Shown piece after piece: positions 45,308 to 54,244 of a stretch of 64,000 nucleotides of DNA. The notes under the pieces are model-generated. The model saw only the letters and a program-made list of their open reading frames with translations. It was not told the DNA's origin and searched no databases. The translations under genes were made by a program, and so were the position numbers. The stretch is from Syntrophales bacterium (GTDB lineage: Bacteria > Desulfobacterota > Syntrophia > Syntrophales > PHBD01), in NCBI GenBank assembly GCA_035363115.1, contig DAOSEM010000001.1:868001-932000 (forward strand). Reading direction: 5' to 3'. Numbering within the stretch: position 1 is the stretch's first letter; each line of letters opens with the position of its first letter.

Positions 45308-45847
45308 ATGGCGAACCCACTCGTCGAGTTAACAGCGGAAATTGTAATTTCCCATGCATCCAGCGCAGCTTTGACAAAGGATGAGCTTCTGGAAACCATA
45401 AAGGAAGTCTATTCCACTCTGGAGGCGCTGGAAAAAGGTGGTCCGGCCGGCGTGGCCGAGCCGAAAACAGCCGTCGTGGGAAAAGGAAAGAGGGGACGAC
45501 CGAGAACCAAAGTTGCAGCGGAGAAGCCGGCGAAGCAGGAAAAGCCTGCGGAACCGGCGAAAGCTCCAGCCCCCCAAGGGCCGGTGTTGTCGTTTGAGGA
45601 AGCATTTCAGCCGGATGAAGTAGGATGCATGATCTGCGGCAAGAGGGGCATGAAAACCCTGAAAAAGCATCTGTCGACGGAACACGGGTTGAAACCCGGC
45701 CAGTACAAGAGAATGTTCAAGATTCCCAAGGATGTGGACCTGGTGGCCCCGAAGTATGCCGCCGCAAGGCGCCAGATGGCCATCGACCGGGGACTCCCGG
45801 AAAAGCTGGCGGCCGCCAGGGCATTGAGAAAGAAGAAAGCCGAATAG
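45308..45847 (+). CDS. MucR/Ros-family zinc-finger regulator with AT-hook
   Basis: This 179-residue protein has the MucR layout: N-terminal LVELTAEIVISHASSAALTK (oligomerisation helix) and a C-terminal zinc finger with C107, C110, H121 and H126 (CMICGKRGMKTLKKHLSTEH), then VAPKYAAARRQMA. A basic proline/alanine-rich linker between them contains KRGRPRTK (residues 61-68), an AT-hook motif not usual in alphaproteobacterial MucR. MucR proteins are H-NS-like silencers that bind AT-rich DNA. AAGGAGG precedes the ATG at 11 bases. A strong terminator follows. Confidence 0.82.
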   Translation: MANPLVELTAEIVISHASSAALTKDELLETIKEVYSTLEALEKGGPAGVAEPKTAVVGKGKRGRPRTKVAAEKPAKQEKPAEPAKAPAPQGPVLSFEEAFQPDEVGCMICGKRGMKTLKKHLSTEHGLKPGQYKRMFKIPKDVDLVAPKYAAARRQMAIDRGLPEKLAAARALRKKKAE

Positions 45848-45873
45848 GCATCCGGATTCAGGAACGGCATTCA

Positions 45874-45913
45874 CGGGAAAGGCGCAGGAGACGGCGCCTT
45901 TCCCGTTTTTTTT
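45874..45913. terminator. Strong intrinsic terminator
   Basis: CGGGAAAGGCGC (45874-45885) and GCGCCTTTCCCG (45894-45905) form a perfect 12-bp stem with an 8-nt loop, followed by eight T (45906-45913). It ends the MucR-like transcript and may also serve the convergent TPR gene. Confidence 0.92.
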
Positions 45914-45920
45914 GCCTTCC

Positions 45921-47759
45921 TTACGGAGCGTGCTCCGTTTCGACCCCGAGGGCCGACAGGTTCTTCTTCGCCTCGAGATGATCCGGATTCAGGAGAAGGG
46001 CCCGCCTGATTGAAGCCGCCGCTTCCTTCCCTTTTCCTTTCAGTGCCTGGGCGACCCCCAGGTTGTTCCATGCATCGGCACTGTTCGGCCGCAGGGACAC
46101 GGACCTCTCCAGGTGCAGGACCCCGTCGTCAATCCGTCCCTGTTTCACGAGAGCGATTCCCAGATTGTAATGGGCCTCTGCGAAGGAGGGATCGATCTTG
46201 AGGGCGGTTCGGTAATGCTCCAGCGCCTCTTCCGTTTTCCCGAGAGCAATGAGGCTGTTGGCGAGATTGCTGTGGGCCTGGGCCATTTCCGGCTTGAATT
46301 CCAGGGCTCTTCGGTACTGCACCGCAGCCTCTGCATGGGCTCCTGTTGCCATCAGCGTGTTCCCGAGGTTGTTATAGCCCTCCGCGTAGTGCGGCCTGAT
46401 GAAAAGGGCCTTCCGGATGGCGGCGATGGATGCGTCGAAATTTCCCTGCTTCCTCAAAGTTGTGCCAAGGTTGTTGTAGGCGAGATAGTTGTTCGGGACG
46501 GCCCGCACGGCCTGTGAAAACAGGGTCCAGTCGTTTCTCCATACCTGCACCTGGCGGGCGGAGAGGGCCGATGGAACAAGGACCAGTGCCGCAGACAGGA
46601 TCAGCAGGAGCGGCCGCCGGAGACGAAAAGCCGCCGCAAGGTCTGCGCCTCCCCAGACGAGGATGACGAAGACGCCGATCAGGGGGAGGTAGGTGTAGCG
46701 GTCCGCCATGGCCTGGGAACCGATATGCACCAGCCCGATAACGGGAATCAGGGTGCCGAGATACCAGAGCCAGCCCATGGCCAGGTATGGATAGCGGCGC
46801 CATCCGAACAGGGCACCGAGGCTGATGCCGACGAGCACAAAACCGCTTGCCAGGATGTCGCCGACGGGCCAGGCGGCCGGAAGCGGGTAGAAGACGGACA
46901 GGTCCTTCGGCCAGAGGGTTTTGACAAGATAGGTTCCGTACGAAACGACCGCATTGGCCAGCCTGGAGTCGAATCCGTACGTGTCGATCGGCACGAGGGC
47001 GCCCGACTTCTCCTGGCTCCAGACCGCTGCCGCGCCTGCCGCGGCGGCGAGCAGAATCAGGGGCGCTTTTTCCAGGATCAGAGCGGAGAGGGTTGACTGT
47101 TTCCATCGGGACGGCGGTTCGGGGGGCGGGCCGCTGCCTGCCACCCGCCGGAGCGGGTGGAAATCGATCAGAAGCAGGAGAAAGGGAAGCGTCACGATCA
47201 TCGCTTTGGATGCCAGGCCCAGGAGAAAGAAGCAGCAGACGGCAAGATAGCGGACGGTTTCCGGTTTTCGTGCGTACCAGAGGTAGGATCCCATCGTCAG
47301 CATCCAGAACAGCCCGCACAGGACGTCCTTTCGCTCGGCGATCCAGGCGACGGACTCGACATGGAGGGGGTGAATCCCGAACAGGGCGGCCACCAGGGCG
47401 CTTTTCCAAAGGGAACCCGTCATGGACGACAGCACCAGGAAAAGAAGAACCGTCGAGATGGCATGGATCAGCATGTTCGTCCGGTGGTAACCGCCGGGTG
47501 CGGGGCCGTACAGGCGGTAATCCAGGAACAGGGAAAGCCACGTCACCGGATGCCATGATCCCCCGTCCGTGGCCGTCAGCATCCACTGGATGGATTTCGC
47601 GGTCAGCCCTTCTTCGAGGCGGGGGTTGTCCTGCACGTAGAGGCTGTCGTCATAATTGATGAAATCATAATGCTGTACGGGCCAGAAAACGGCCAGGACG
47701 AGCAGGAAGAGGGCAAGGCCGGCAAGGATCTTTTTCACTCCGGATCCCGGTGGATACAT
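45921..47759 (-). CDS. TPR-containing membrane protein (TMTC/PMT-like)
   Basis: This 612-residue protein has an N-terminal hydrophobic part with about ten membrane segments (residues 10-380). It includes FINYDDSLYVQDNP and SWHPVTWLSLFLDY, sequences typical of bacterial O-mannosyltransferase-like TPR proteins (the DxxxY/acidic loop after TM1). The C-terminal part (about 390-605) has five to six TPR units with the pattern NNLGxxLxxxG. ATG 47759 is chosen because GGGAG lies 6 bases upstream. Protein O-glycosylation is a possible role; the family is largely uncharacterised. Confidence 0.78.
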   Translation of the reverse strand: MYPPGSGVKKILAGLALFLLVLAVFWPVQHYDFINYDDSLYVQDNPRLEEGLTAKSIQWMLTATDGGSWHPVTWLSLFLDYRLYGPAPGGYHRTNMLIHAISTVLLFLVLSSMTGSLWKSALVAALFGIHPLHVESVAWIAERKDVLCGLFWMLTMGSYLWYARKPETVRYLAVCCFFLLGLASKAMIVTLPFLLLLIDFHPLRRVAGSGPPPEPPSRWKQSTLSALILEKAPLILLAAAAGAAAVWSQEKSGALVPIDTYGFDSRLANAVVSYGTYLVKTLWPKDLSVFYPLPAAWPVGDILASGFVLVGISLGALFGWRRYPYLAMGWLWYLGTLIPVIGLVHIGSQAMADRYTYLPLIGVFVILVWGGADLAAAFRLRRPLLLILSAALVLVPSALSARQVQVWRNDWTLFSQAVRAVPNNYLAYNNLGTTLRKQGNFDASIAAIRKALFIRPHYAEGYNNLGNTLMATGAHAEAAVQYRRALEFKPEMAQAHSNLANSLIALGKTEEALEHYRTALKIDPSFAEAHYNLGIALVKQGRIDDGVLHLERSVSLRPNSADAWNNLGVAQALKGKGKEAAASIRRALLLNPDHLEAKKNLSALGVETEHAP

Positions 47760-48042
47760 GTCTTCTCCCACGATTGGAAAAGCCTTTCGTACATAGGCCT
47801 GGCAGCCTGCTTTCATGAATGGAGCCGGGTTTCTCGAAAACGACGGCCGGCGATGAGGTGCGTCAGACCCGGCGCCGTGTCTCCTGTACCACATGTCGAG
47901 GCGGAATGCCTTCGCCCGACACAAAAAAGCGGGGCCGTCCGGACGGACATGCCCGACCTTCGGGGCGGTATCATTCTTGCTGTGAACGGATGGGGATGTT
48001 CTGGTACACGCATGAAAACATCCCTCGAAAGGAATGAAACAC

Positions 48043-50091
48043 ATGATGAAGCCGCATGCAAGTGGTCGCTATTCATCATATTTCCTTATAAAACAGATAA
48101 TCTGCAGTGTTTGTTTCCTTTTTCTGCTCGCCTCAGTCGTTCCGGCATGGGCAAGCCAGCAGCCTGACGGGCCTGCCGAGGATTTGACGGCCAGGAGCCT
48201 CACCGAGCTGATGGGCATCGAGGTCGAAACGGTGTACGGGGCGTCCCGATTCATGCAGAAGGTCACCCGGGCGCCGTCGTCTGTCACCATCGTCACGGCG
48301 GAAGACATCCAGCGCTTCGGTTACCGGAACCTGGCGGATATTCTCTCCGGTGTCCGGGATTTCTACGTAAGCAATGATCGCAACTACAGCTATATCGGAA
48401 GCCGGGGCTTCTCGCGTCCGGGGGACTACAACACCCGCTTTCTGCTGATGATCGACGGGCATCGCCTCAACGATGGCATTTACGAACAAGCGGCCATCGG
48501 AAACGATTTTCCCCTGGATGTGGATCTAATTGACCGGGTGGAGGTGATTCGCGGTGCCAGTTCCTCCCTTTACGGGACCAATGCCTTTCTGGGCGTCATT
48601 CACGTCCTGACGAAGAAGGGACGGCAGTTGAACGGCATAGAGCTGTCCGGCGAGGCAGGGACGCAGCACACCTTCAAGGGCCGGTTGACTTGGGGCGGGC
48701 GTTTCGACCAGAGAGATGCGGAAGTCCTGCTCTCTGCGACCCGATCTCGCAGCAAGGGCAGCAGGGAGCTTTTCTATCCGGAGTTCAACAGCCCGGACAC
48801 TTCCTACGGAACCGTGCACGGTGGAGACGGCGAGGCCTATGGAAACGTTTTCCTGAACCTGTCGCACGGATTTTTCAATCTCCAGGGCGCATTTTCAAGC
48901 AGGAAAAAGGACATCCCGACAGCGTCCTGGGGGACAGTCTTCAACCAGCCGGGGACGAAATCCGTCGATGACCGGGGATATGCCGATCTGCGTTTCGACC
49001 GGACCTTCGACAACGGGCTGGGCCTCCTGGCTCGTCTTTATTACGACCATTATCGTTACGACGGGGATTACATCTTTCCGTACGGTCTGAACAGGGACCA
49101 GGCGATCGGCCAGTCCTGGGGCGGGGAAGTGAAGGTCACTGGTGTGCTCTTCGAGCGCCATCGGCTCGTGGCGGGCGTGGAGTACACGGATCATTTCCGG
49201 CAGGACCAGATGAACTGGGATGAATTCCCGCGAGTCGACTACCTGAACGAGCGGAGGTCGACCTACCAGTGGGCGGCCTACCTTCAGGACGAGATCAGGT
49301 TACTGCCGGGCCTGCTTCTTAATCTGGGCGTCCGTTATGACCACTACGGCACGTTCGGCGACACGGTCAATCCGCGGCTGGCGCTGATCTACGCCCTCCG
49401 GGAGACGACTCATGTCAAGCTCCTGTACGGCCAGTCCTTCCGGGCACCCAGCGTCTACGAGCTTTATTACAGCGACGGCAACATGACATCGAAGGCCAAC
49501 CCGGACCTCCAGCCCGAGACAATCACGTCCTGGGAGCTGGTCCTGGAGCAGTATTTCCCCGGACAGATCAAGCTGTCGGGTTCGCTGTTCCACAATACCA
49601 CCCGGAGCCTGATTGCGCTCCAGACGGATCCGGCGGATGGTCTGCTTGTCTTCCGGAATGTGGACAAGGTCGAAACAGTGGGAGCCGGCCTGGAACTCGA
49701 AAAACGATGGAGCAATGGAATTCGGGGACGCATCGCCTACACATTCCAGGAGTCTGAAAACAGGCTGGATGGAACCGTTCCGGTCTCATCCCCTCGTCAC
49801 CTGGCCAAGATGAACCTGCAGATCCCTTTTCTGAACGAGAGGATCGTCCTGTCGCTGGAGGAGCAGTATGCAGACAGCCGCCGGACGGTCACCGGAACCG
49901 ATGCGGCCCCTTATTTCCTGACCAGCGTCACTCTACTGGGCAAGGGATGGATCAGGGGCCTGGAGGGATCGGTCAGTGTGTACAACGTGTTCGACAAGCG
50001 GTACGAAGATCCTGCATCCCAGGAACACGTGCAGAACACGATCACCCGGGACGGACGGGAATTCAGGGTCAAACTGACGTATCGCTTCTGA
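48043..50091 (+). CDS. TonB-dependent outer-membrane receptor
   Basis: This 682-residue receptor has a signal peptide ending at PAWA, a TonB-box-like region, a plug domain (SSVTIVTAEDIQRFGYRNLADILSGV; RVEVIRGASSSLYGTNAFLGVI) and a 22-strand barrel ending in LTYRF. The ATG at 48043 lies 9 bases after AAAGGA; one at 48034 touches it. It resembles CirA/FepA-like receptors. It is followed after 12 bp by a YfiR-family gene and a hybrid kinase, so it may act in signalling as well as uptake. Confidence 0.88.
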   Translation: MMKPHASGRYSSYFLIKQIICSVCFLFLLASVVPAWASQQPDGPAEDLTARSLTELMGIEVETVYGASRFMQKVTRAPSSVTIVTAEDIQRFGYRNLADILSGVRDFYVSNDRNYSYIGSRGFSRPGDYNTRFLLMIDGHRLNDGIYEQAAIGNDFPLDVDLIDRVEVIRGASSSLYGTNAFLGVIHVLTKKGRQLNGIELSGEAGTQHTFKGRLTWGGRFDQRDAEVLLSATRSRSKGSRELFYPEFNSPDTSYGTVHGGDGEAYGNVFLNLSHGFFNLQGAFSSRKKDIPTASWGTVFNQPGTKSVDDRGYADLRFDRTFDNGLGLLARLYYDHYRYDGDYIFPYGLNRDQAIGQSWGGEVKVTGVLFERHRLVAGVEYTDHFRQDQMNWDEFPRVDYLNERRSTYQWAAYLQDEIRLLPGLLLNLGVRYDHYGTFGDTVNPRLALIYALRETTHVKLLYGQSFRAPSVYELYYSDGNMTSKANPDLQPETITSWELVLEQYFPGQIKLSGSLFHNTTRSLIALQTDPADGLLVFRNVDKVETVGAGLELEKRWSNGIRGRIAYTFQESENRLDGTVPVSSPRHLAKMNLQIPFLNERIVLSLEEQYADSRRTVTGTDAAPYFLTSVTLLGKGWIRGLEGSVSVYNVFDKRYEDPASQEHVQNTITRDGREFRVKLTYRF

Positions 50092-50103
50092 TCGGAAAGA
50101 AAC

Positions 50104-50682
50104 ATGTCCGGAAATCGTACACCCAGGCTCATCGTCTTCATGCTGACGGCATGGATCGTCCTGGGATTCCTTTCCTCTCCGTCCGCCACCCTGTCCGAGG
50201 AAGGGCCTGTCCGCGAATACGATCTCAAGGCGGCCTTCCTGTACAACATTCTGAAGTTCGTCGACTGGCCCGACGAGGTGCAGGCCCGTCCCCATCTGGT
50301 CATCGGGATTCTCGGGGAGGACCCCTTTGGGGCCTCCATTGAGGTGCTGAGGAACAAGATGATCGGCCGGCGCATCGTTGTGATCCGCAGGGGAAGCAGC
50401 GTCCAGGCACTAAAGCAGTGCGACGTCCTGTTCATTGCGCGGTCCGAGTCGGAGCGGGTGGAAAGGATTGTCCGTTCCGCCGTGCCGATGCATACGCTGG
50501 TCGTGGGCGATACCACCGGGTTTGCGGAGAGGGGCGTCATGGTCAACTTCTTCCTGCTGGATCGGAAGGTTCGCTTTGAAATCAACTTGGAAGCCGCCAG
50601 GCGCGCCAAGCTGACCGTAAGTTCCCAGGTGCTGAAACTGGGGCGAGTGATCCGGGAACAGGGGATTCCCGCGGAAAGATAA
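50104..50682 (+). CDS. YfiR-family periplasmic protein (DUF4154)
   Basis: This 192-residue exported protein has a signal peptide (LIVFMLTAWIVLGFLSS). The mature part shows the DUF4154/YfiR pattern: EYDLKAAFLYNILKFVDWP, LVIGILGEDPFG, CDVLFIARSESE, GVMVNFFLLDRKVRFEINLEAA and LSSQVLKLGR-like VSSQVLKLGRVI. In Pseudomonas, YfiR inhibits the CHASE8 diguanylate cyclase YfiN. Here the next gene is a histidine kinase with a similar sensor region instead. Confidence 0.85.
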   Translation: MSGNRTPRLIVFMLTAWIVLGFLSSPSATLSEEGPVREYDLKAAFLYNILKFVDWPDEVQARPHLVIGILGEDPFGASIEVLRNKMIGRRIVVIRRGSSVQALKQCDVLFIARSESERVERIVRSAVPMHTLVVGDTTGFAERGVMVNFFLLDRKVRFEINLEAARRAKLTVSSQVLKLGRVIREQGIPAER

Positions 50683-50686
50683 CGTC

Positions 50687-53062
50687 ATGCCGTTCGATCG
50701 CTTCCAATCGATGCCCATCCGGCAGAAACTGATCGCCGTCAGCCTTGTCACGATGGTTGTCGCCGTAGCTATCATGTCGCTCTTCCTTCTTGTCCGCGAG
50801 ATCGTGACGTTCCGGACAACTTTCCTCGATCGGCTCACGGCGCAAGCCGACATGGCCGGATACAGCGTCAAGGCGGCGCTGGCATTCGATGTCCGCAAGG
50901 ATGCGGAGGAGGCCATCGCCGCCCTCGGTCTCGACCGGAACATTCTTTCCGTGGCCGTCTACGACAGGCAGGGAAGGATTTTTGTCCAGTACAGCAGGAA
51001 CAAGTCACAGGACACTCCTGATGTGTCGGGAGTGCCGAATGAAGTCTTCGACTGGTTCGGGGGATTTGTCCAGATTGTCGAGCCCGTCGTTGTTGACGGC
51101 GAACCGATCGGGTCGATCATGATCCGGTCAAGCCTGGTTCCTTTCTACAACCGCCTGATCGGTTATATCATCCTGAGCTTGGTCGCGATGCTCATCGCGG
51201 TTGCCATCGGCTTCGGCCTGGCGACCCTTCTAGGCAGGCTGATCGCCCGGCCGATCCTCCAGATCACCGATGTCATGAAGCTCGTCGCGGCCCGGAAGGA
51301 TTTCAGCCTGCGTGTGGAATCGGATTCAAAGGATGAGATCGGATTCCTCGCGGGGAACCTGAACGAGATGCTGTCCAGGATCCAGGTCCGGGATGAAGAA
51401 CTGGAGGAGCATCGCTACAACCTGGAGAGGCTGGTGCAGATCCGGACCGATGCCCTGGAGAAGGTGAACCGGCGCCTTACGGAGGAGCTCCGGCACCGCA
51501 AGCAGACAGAAGAGGACCTCCTGCGGCTGGCAACGGCCATCGAGCAGTCCGCGGAGGGGATCTACCTGGCGGATCCGAACTGGATCATTCTGTACACGAA
51601 TCCCGCCTTCAACAGGATGCTCGGGTTTGAACCGGGGGAACTCATCGGATGGCACACGCGGCTTCTAAAAAGCGGTATGCACGACAGGACCTTCTACCGG
51701 AACATCAAGGAGACCCTGGCCCGGGGAGCGGTCTGGACGGGGAGGGCGTTCAACAAACGGAAGGACGGGACCATTATTCCGGTCGAAGCGACCCTGTCGC
51801 CGGTCCGGGACGGAACGGGGCGCATCATCAACTATGTAAGCAGCCATCGCGACATCAGCGTCCAGGTGCAGGCGGAAGAGGATCGGCAGGCACTCCAGGA
51901 ACGCCTGCAGCGCTCCGAGAAGATGGAAGCGCTTGGCACATTGGCAGGCGGTGTCGCCCATGATCTGAACAACGTCATCGGAGTCCTGGTCGGATACTCG
52001 GAGCTGCTCCTGCTGAAGAGCCCGGAGGGCAGCCCTCTGAAGACCTATGCGGAGCAGATTCTTCAGGGTGGACAGCGGGCGGCGGCGATCATCCAGGATC
52101 TCCTGACTCTGGCACGGAGAGGGGTGACGGTATCGGAGGTGCTCAATCTCAACCCTGTCATCACAGATTTCATGAGATCCGCCGAACTGGAAAAGATCCG
52201 GTCCTACAACCCGCGCGTCCGGCTCGATATGCAGCTGGACCAGGGACTGCTGAACATCCGGGGGTCCAGTATCCACCTGACCAAGACCCTCATGAATCTG
52301 CTTCTGAACGCCGTCGAGTCCATCTCCGGAGAGGGGAAGGTAACGGTTCGGACGGAAAACGTGTACCTCGATGTACCTCTTCCGGGATATGAGAGTACGA
52401 AGGAAGGCGAGTACGCGGTCCTGACGGTAGCCGATTCAGGGGTCGGGATTCCGCCGGAGGACCTGGACCATATTTTCGAGCCTTTCTATACGAAGAAAGT
52501 CATGGGCCGGAGCGGAACCGGGCTGGGGCTGGCTGTTGTATGGGGCACGGTCAAGGACCATGACGGGTATATCAACATCAGGAGCGAGGTCGGCAAGGGG
52601 ACCACGTTCATTCTGTATTTCCCCCTCTGCCGCGATTCCCTTCCCGAGCAGAGGGAAGCCGTTTCCCGGACGGAGTACGAAGGCCGGGGGGAACGGATCC
52701 TGGTGGTCGACGATGTCGAGGGGCAGCGCAGCCTTGCCGTTTCAATGCTGGAAAGCCTTGACTACGTGGTTCATGCAGTTGCCAGCGGCGAAGAAGCGGT
52801 TGAATACCTGAAAACGAATCCAGTGGACCTTGTGGTGCTGGACATGATCATGGACCCGGGATGGGACGGATTGGAAACCTGGCGGAAGGTCATCAGGCTG
52901 AATCCCCGCCAGAAAGCGATCATTGTCAGCGGGTATGCCCAGACGGAGCGTGTGCGGGAAGCCCAGGCACTGGGTGCCGGTGCTTACCTTCGCAAGCCGT
53001 ATGTCATGGAACAGCTCGGGATGGCCATCCGCAGGGAACTGCTGCGGGCGCCGGAGATATAG
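50687..53062 (+). CDS. Hybrid sensor histidine kinase (periplasmic sensor-HAMP-PAS-HisKA-HATPase-REC)
   Basis: This 791-residue protein starts with a membrane segment (about 18-38) and a periplasmic region of CHASE8 character (LTAQADMAGYSVKAALAFDV...). A second membrane segment (about 158-182), HAMP and a coiled coil follow, then a PAS domain (about 285-405). The kinase core has GGVAHDLNN (phospho-acceptor His425), DSGVGIP and GTGLGLAVVWG. A C-terminal receiver domain has D719. It starts 4 bp after the YfiR-like gene. No output regulator gene is adjacent, so the attached REC may act through a phosphorelay. Confidence 0.87.
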   Translation: MPFDRFQSMPIRQKLIAVSLVTMVVAVAIMSLFLLVREIVTFRTTFLDRLTAQADMAGYSVKAALAFDVRKDAEEAIAALGLDRNILSVAVYDRQGRIFVQYSRNKSQDTPDVSGVPNEVFDWFGGFVQIVEPVVVDGEPIGSIMIRSSLVPFYNRLIGYIILSLVAMLIAVAIGFGLATLLGRLIARPILQITDVMKLVAARKDFSLRVESDSKDEIGFLAGNLNEMLSRIQVRDEELEEHRYNLERLVQIRTDALEKVNRRLTEELRHRKQTEEDLLRLATAIEQSAEGIYLADPNWIILYTNPAFNRMLGFEPGELIGWHTRLLKSGMHDRTFYRNIKETLARGAVWTGRAFNKRKDGTIIPVEATLSPVRDGTGRIINYVSSHRDISVQVQAEEDRQALQERLQRSEKMEALGTLAGGVAHDLNNVIGVLVGYSELLLLKSPEGSPLKTYAEQILQGGQRAAAIIQDLLTLARRGVTVSEVLNLNPVITDFMRSAELEKIRSYNPRVRLDMQLDQGLLNIRGSSIHLTKTLMNLLLNAVESISGEGKVTVRTENVYLDVPLPGYESTKEGEYAVLTVADSGVGIPPEDLDHIFEPFYTKKVMGRSGTGLGLAVVWGTVKDHDGYINIRSEVGKGTTFILYFPLCRDSLPEQREAVSRTEYEGRGERILVVDDVEGQRSLAVSMLESLDYVVHAVASGEEAVEYLKTNPVDLVVLDMIMDPGWDGLETWRKVIRLNPRQKAIIVSGYAQTERVREAQALGAGAYLRKPYVMEQLGMAIRRELLRAPEI

Positions 53063-53407
53063 CAGGCACCCGTTCCACCGGAGGCGGGATCGGAGCCTTG
53101 AGGATGCAGGGCATCCGGAGGCGGTCCCGATTTCCCGGGGCTCTTAGCTGGACCGGTTTCCGTCCGGATCTGCAATATTGTGTGTTGCCGCGTGTCGAAA
53201 CGTGATAGAGACAGCGCCGGTAACCGTTTCACAATCTTCCGGGAGACTTCCCGCTTCGTCCGTGACCGTGCGACGAGAAGCGGACGGTTGCTGGAGGTCA
53301 ACCTGTCGTCGCCTGACCCCGTTGCAGCGGAATGTAAGGCGGGATTGCCGAGATAAAGAGGAACCAATCGGCCCCCGTGTTTCGGGGCTGGAGAAGGAAA
53401 GGAAGAA
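53063..53407. other. Intergenic region, no gene seen
   Basis: These 345 bases between the hybrid kinase and the methyltransferase contain no open frame with family features. A small hairpin GCCCCCGTGTTTCGGGGC (53372-53389) lies just before the methyltransferase ribosome site. No clear promoter was identified. Confidence 0.5.
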
Positions 53408-54244
53408 ATGGAGAAAAACGGATTCTATCTGATGGATAATATGGAGGAGTCGGTCCGGCTGGAGGTAAAGACGGATCCGGAGGCTGTTCGCGAAGAGGCT
53501 CGCTGGTGCGGCGTGAAACCGGGAATGCGGGTCATGGATGCCGGGTGCGGTCCGGGCCTCACAAGCGCGCTCCTTCTGGAGTTGTTGCAGCCTGGAGGAG
53601 AGGTGGTGGGCATCGACTACATGGAGCCGCGGATCCGGGATGCAAGGGAGAAGTACGGCGAACGGCCGGGGATGGAGTTTCTGCTGCACGACCTGAGGCA
53701 ACCTCTGCCGCCGATGGAGCCCTTCGACCTCATCTGGATTCGTTTCGTCCTGGAGTACAATCTGCGGGAAAGCCTCGATATCGTGCGCAACCTGACTGCA
53801 TGCCTGAAACCGGACGGCTGGCTCTGCCTCATGGACCTGGATTACAACTGCCTGAGCCACTATCCGCTCCCGGAATCCATGGACAGGACCCTGCAGAAGG
53901 GGATGAAGCTGTTTCAAAGGGATCTGAACTTCGATCCCTATGCCGGGCGCAAGCTCTACTCCTATCTTTACGACCTGGAATACAGGGACGTCGAGGTCCG
54001 TATGAAGGCCCACCACCTGATTTACGGGGATGTCCGGTCCTCCGACCTCTTCAACTGGACAAAAAAACTGGAAGTGGCCGCCGTGCAGGTCCAGGGCGCC
54101 TTCGATGACTACCCGGGCGGCTATCAGGGATTCTTTTCGGATTTCAATGCGTTTTTCAATGATCCCCGCCGGTTCACCTATACACCCATGATCCTCTGCA
54201 AGGGGCGGAAACCGTCCGCGGATCCCGGGACTACCGGAGGGTAA
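53408..54244 (+). CDS. Class I SAM-dependent methyltransferase
   Basis: This 278-residue protein has SAM motif I VMDAGCGPGLTSALL (near residue 42), the acidic ribose-binding GIDYMEPRI, HDLRQPLPP and FDLIWIRFVLEY. The last 100 residues (FNWTKKLEVAAVQVQG...) form an extra domain without a recognised substrate clue. GGAAAGGAAGAA precedes the ATG. Its 3' end overlaps the convergent HD-GYP gene by 14 bp. Confidence 0.82.
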   Translation: MEKNGFYLMDNMEESVRLEVKTDPEAVREEARWCGVKPGMRVMDAGCGPGLTSALLLELLQPGGEVVGIDYMEPRIRDAREKYGERPGMEFLLHDLRQPLPPMEPFDLIWIRFVLEYNLRESLDIVRNLTACLKPDGWLCLMDLDYNCLSHYPLPESMDRTLQKGMKLFQRDLNFDPYAGRKLYSYLYDLEYRDVEVRMKAHHLIYGDVRSSDLFNWTKKLEVAAVQVQGAFDDYPGGYQGFFSDFNAFFNDPRRFTYTPMILCKGRKPSADPGTTGG

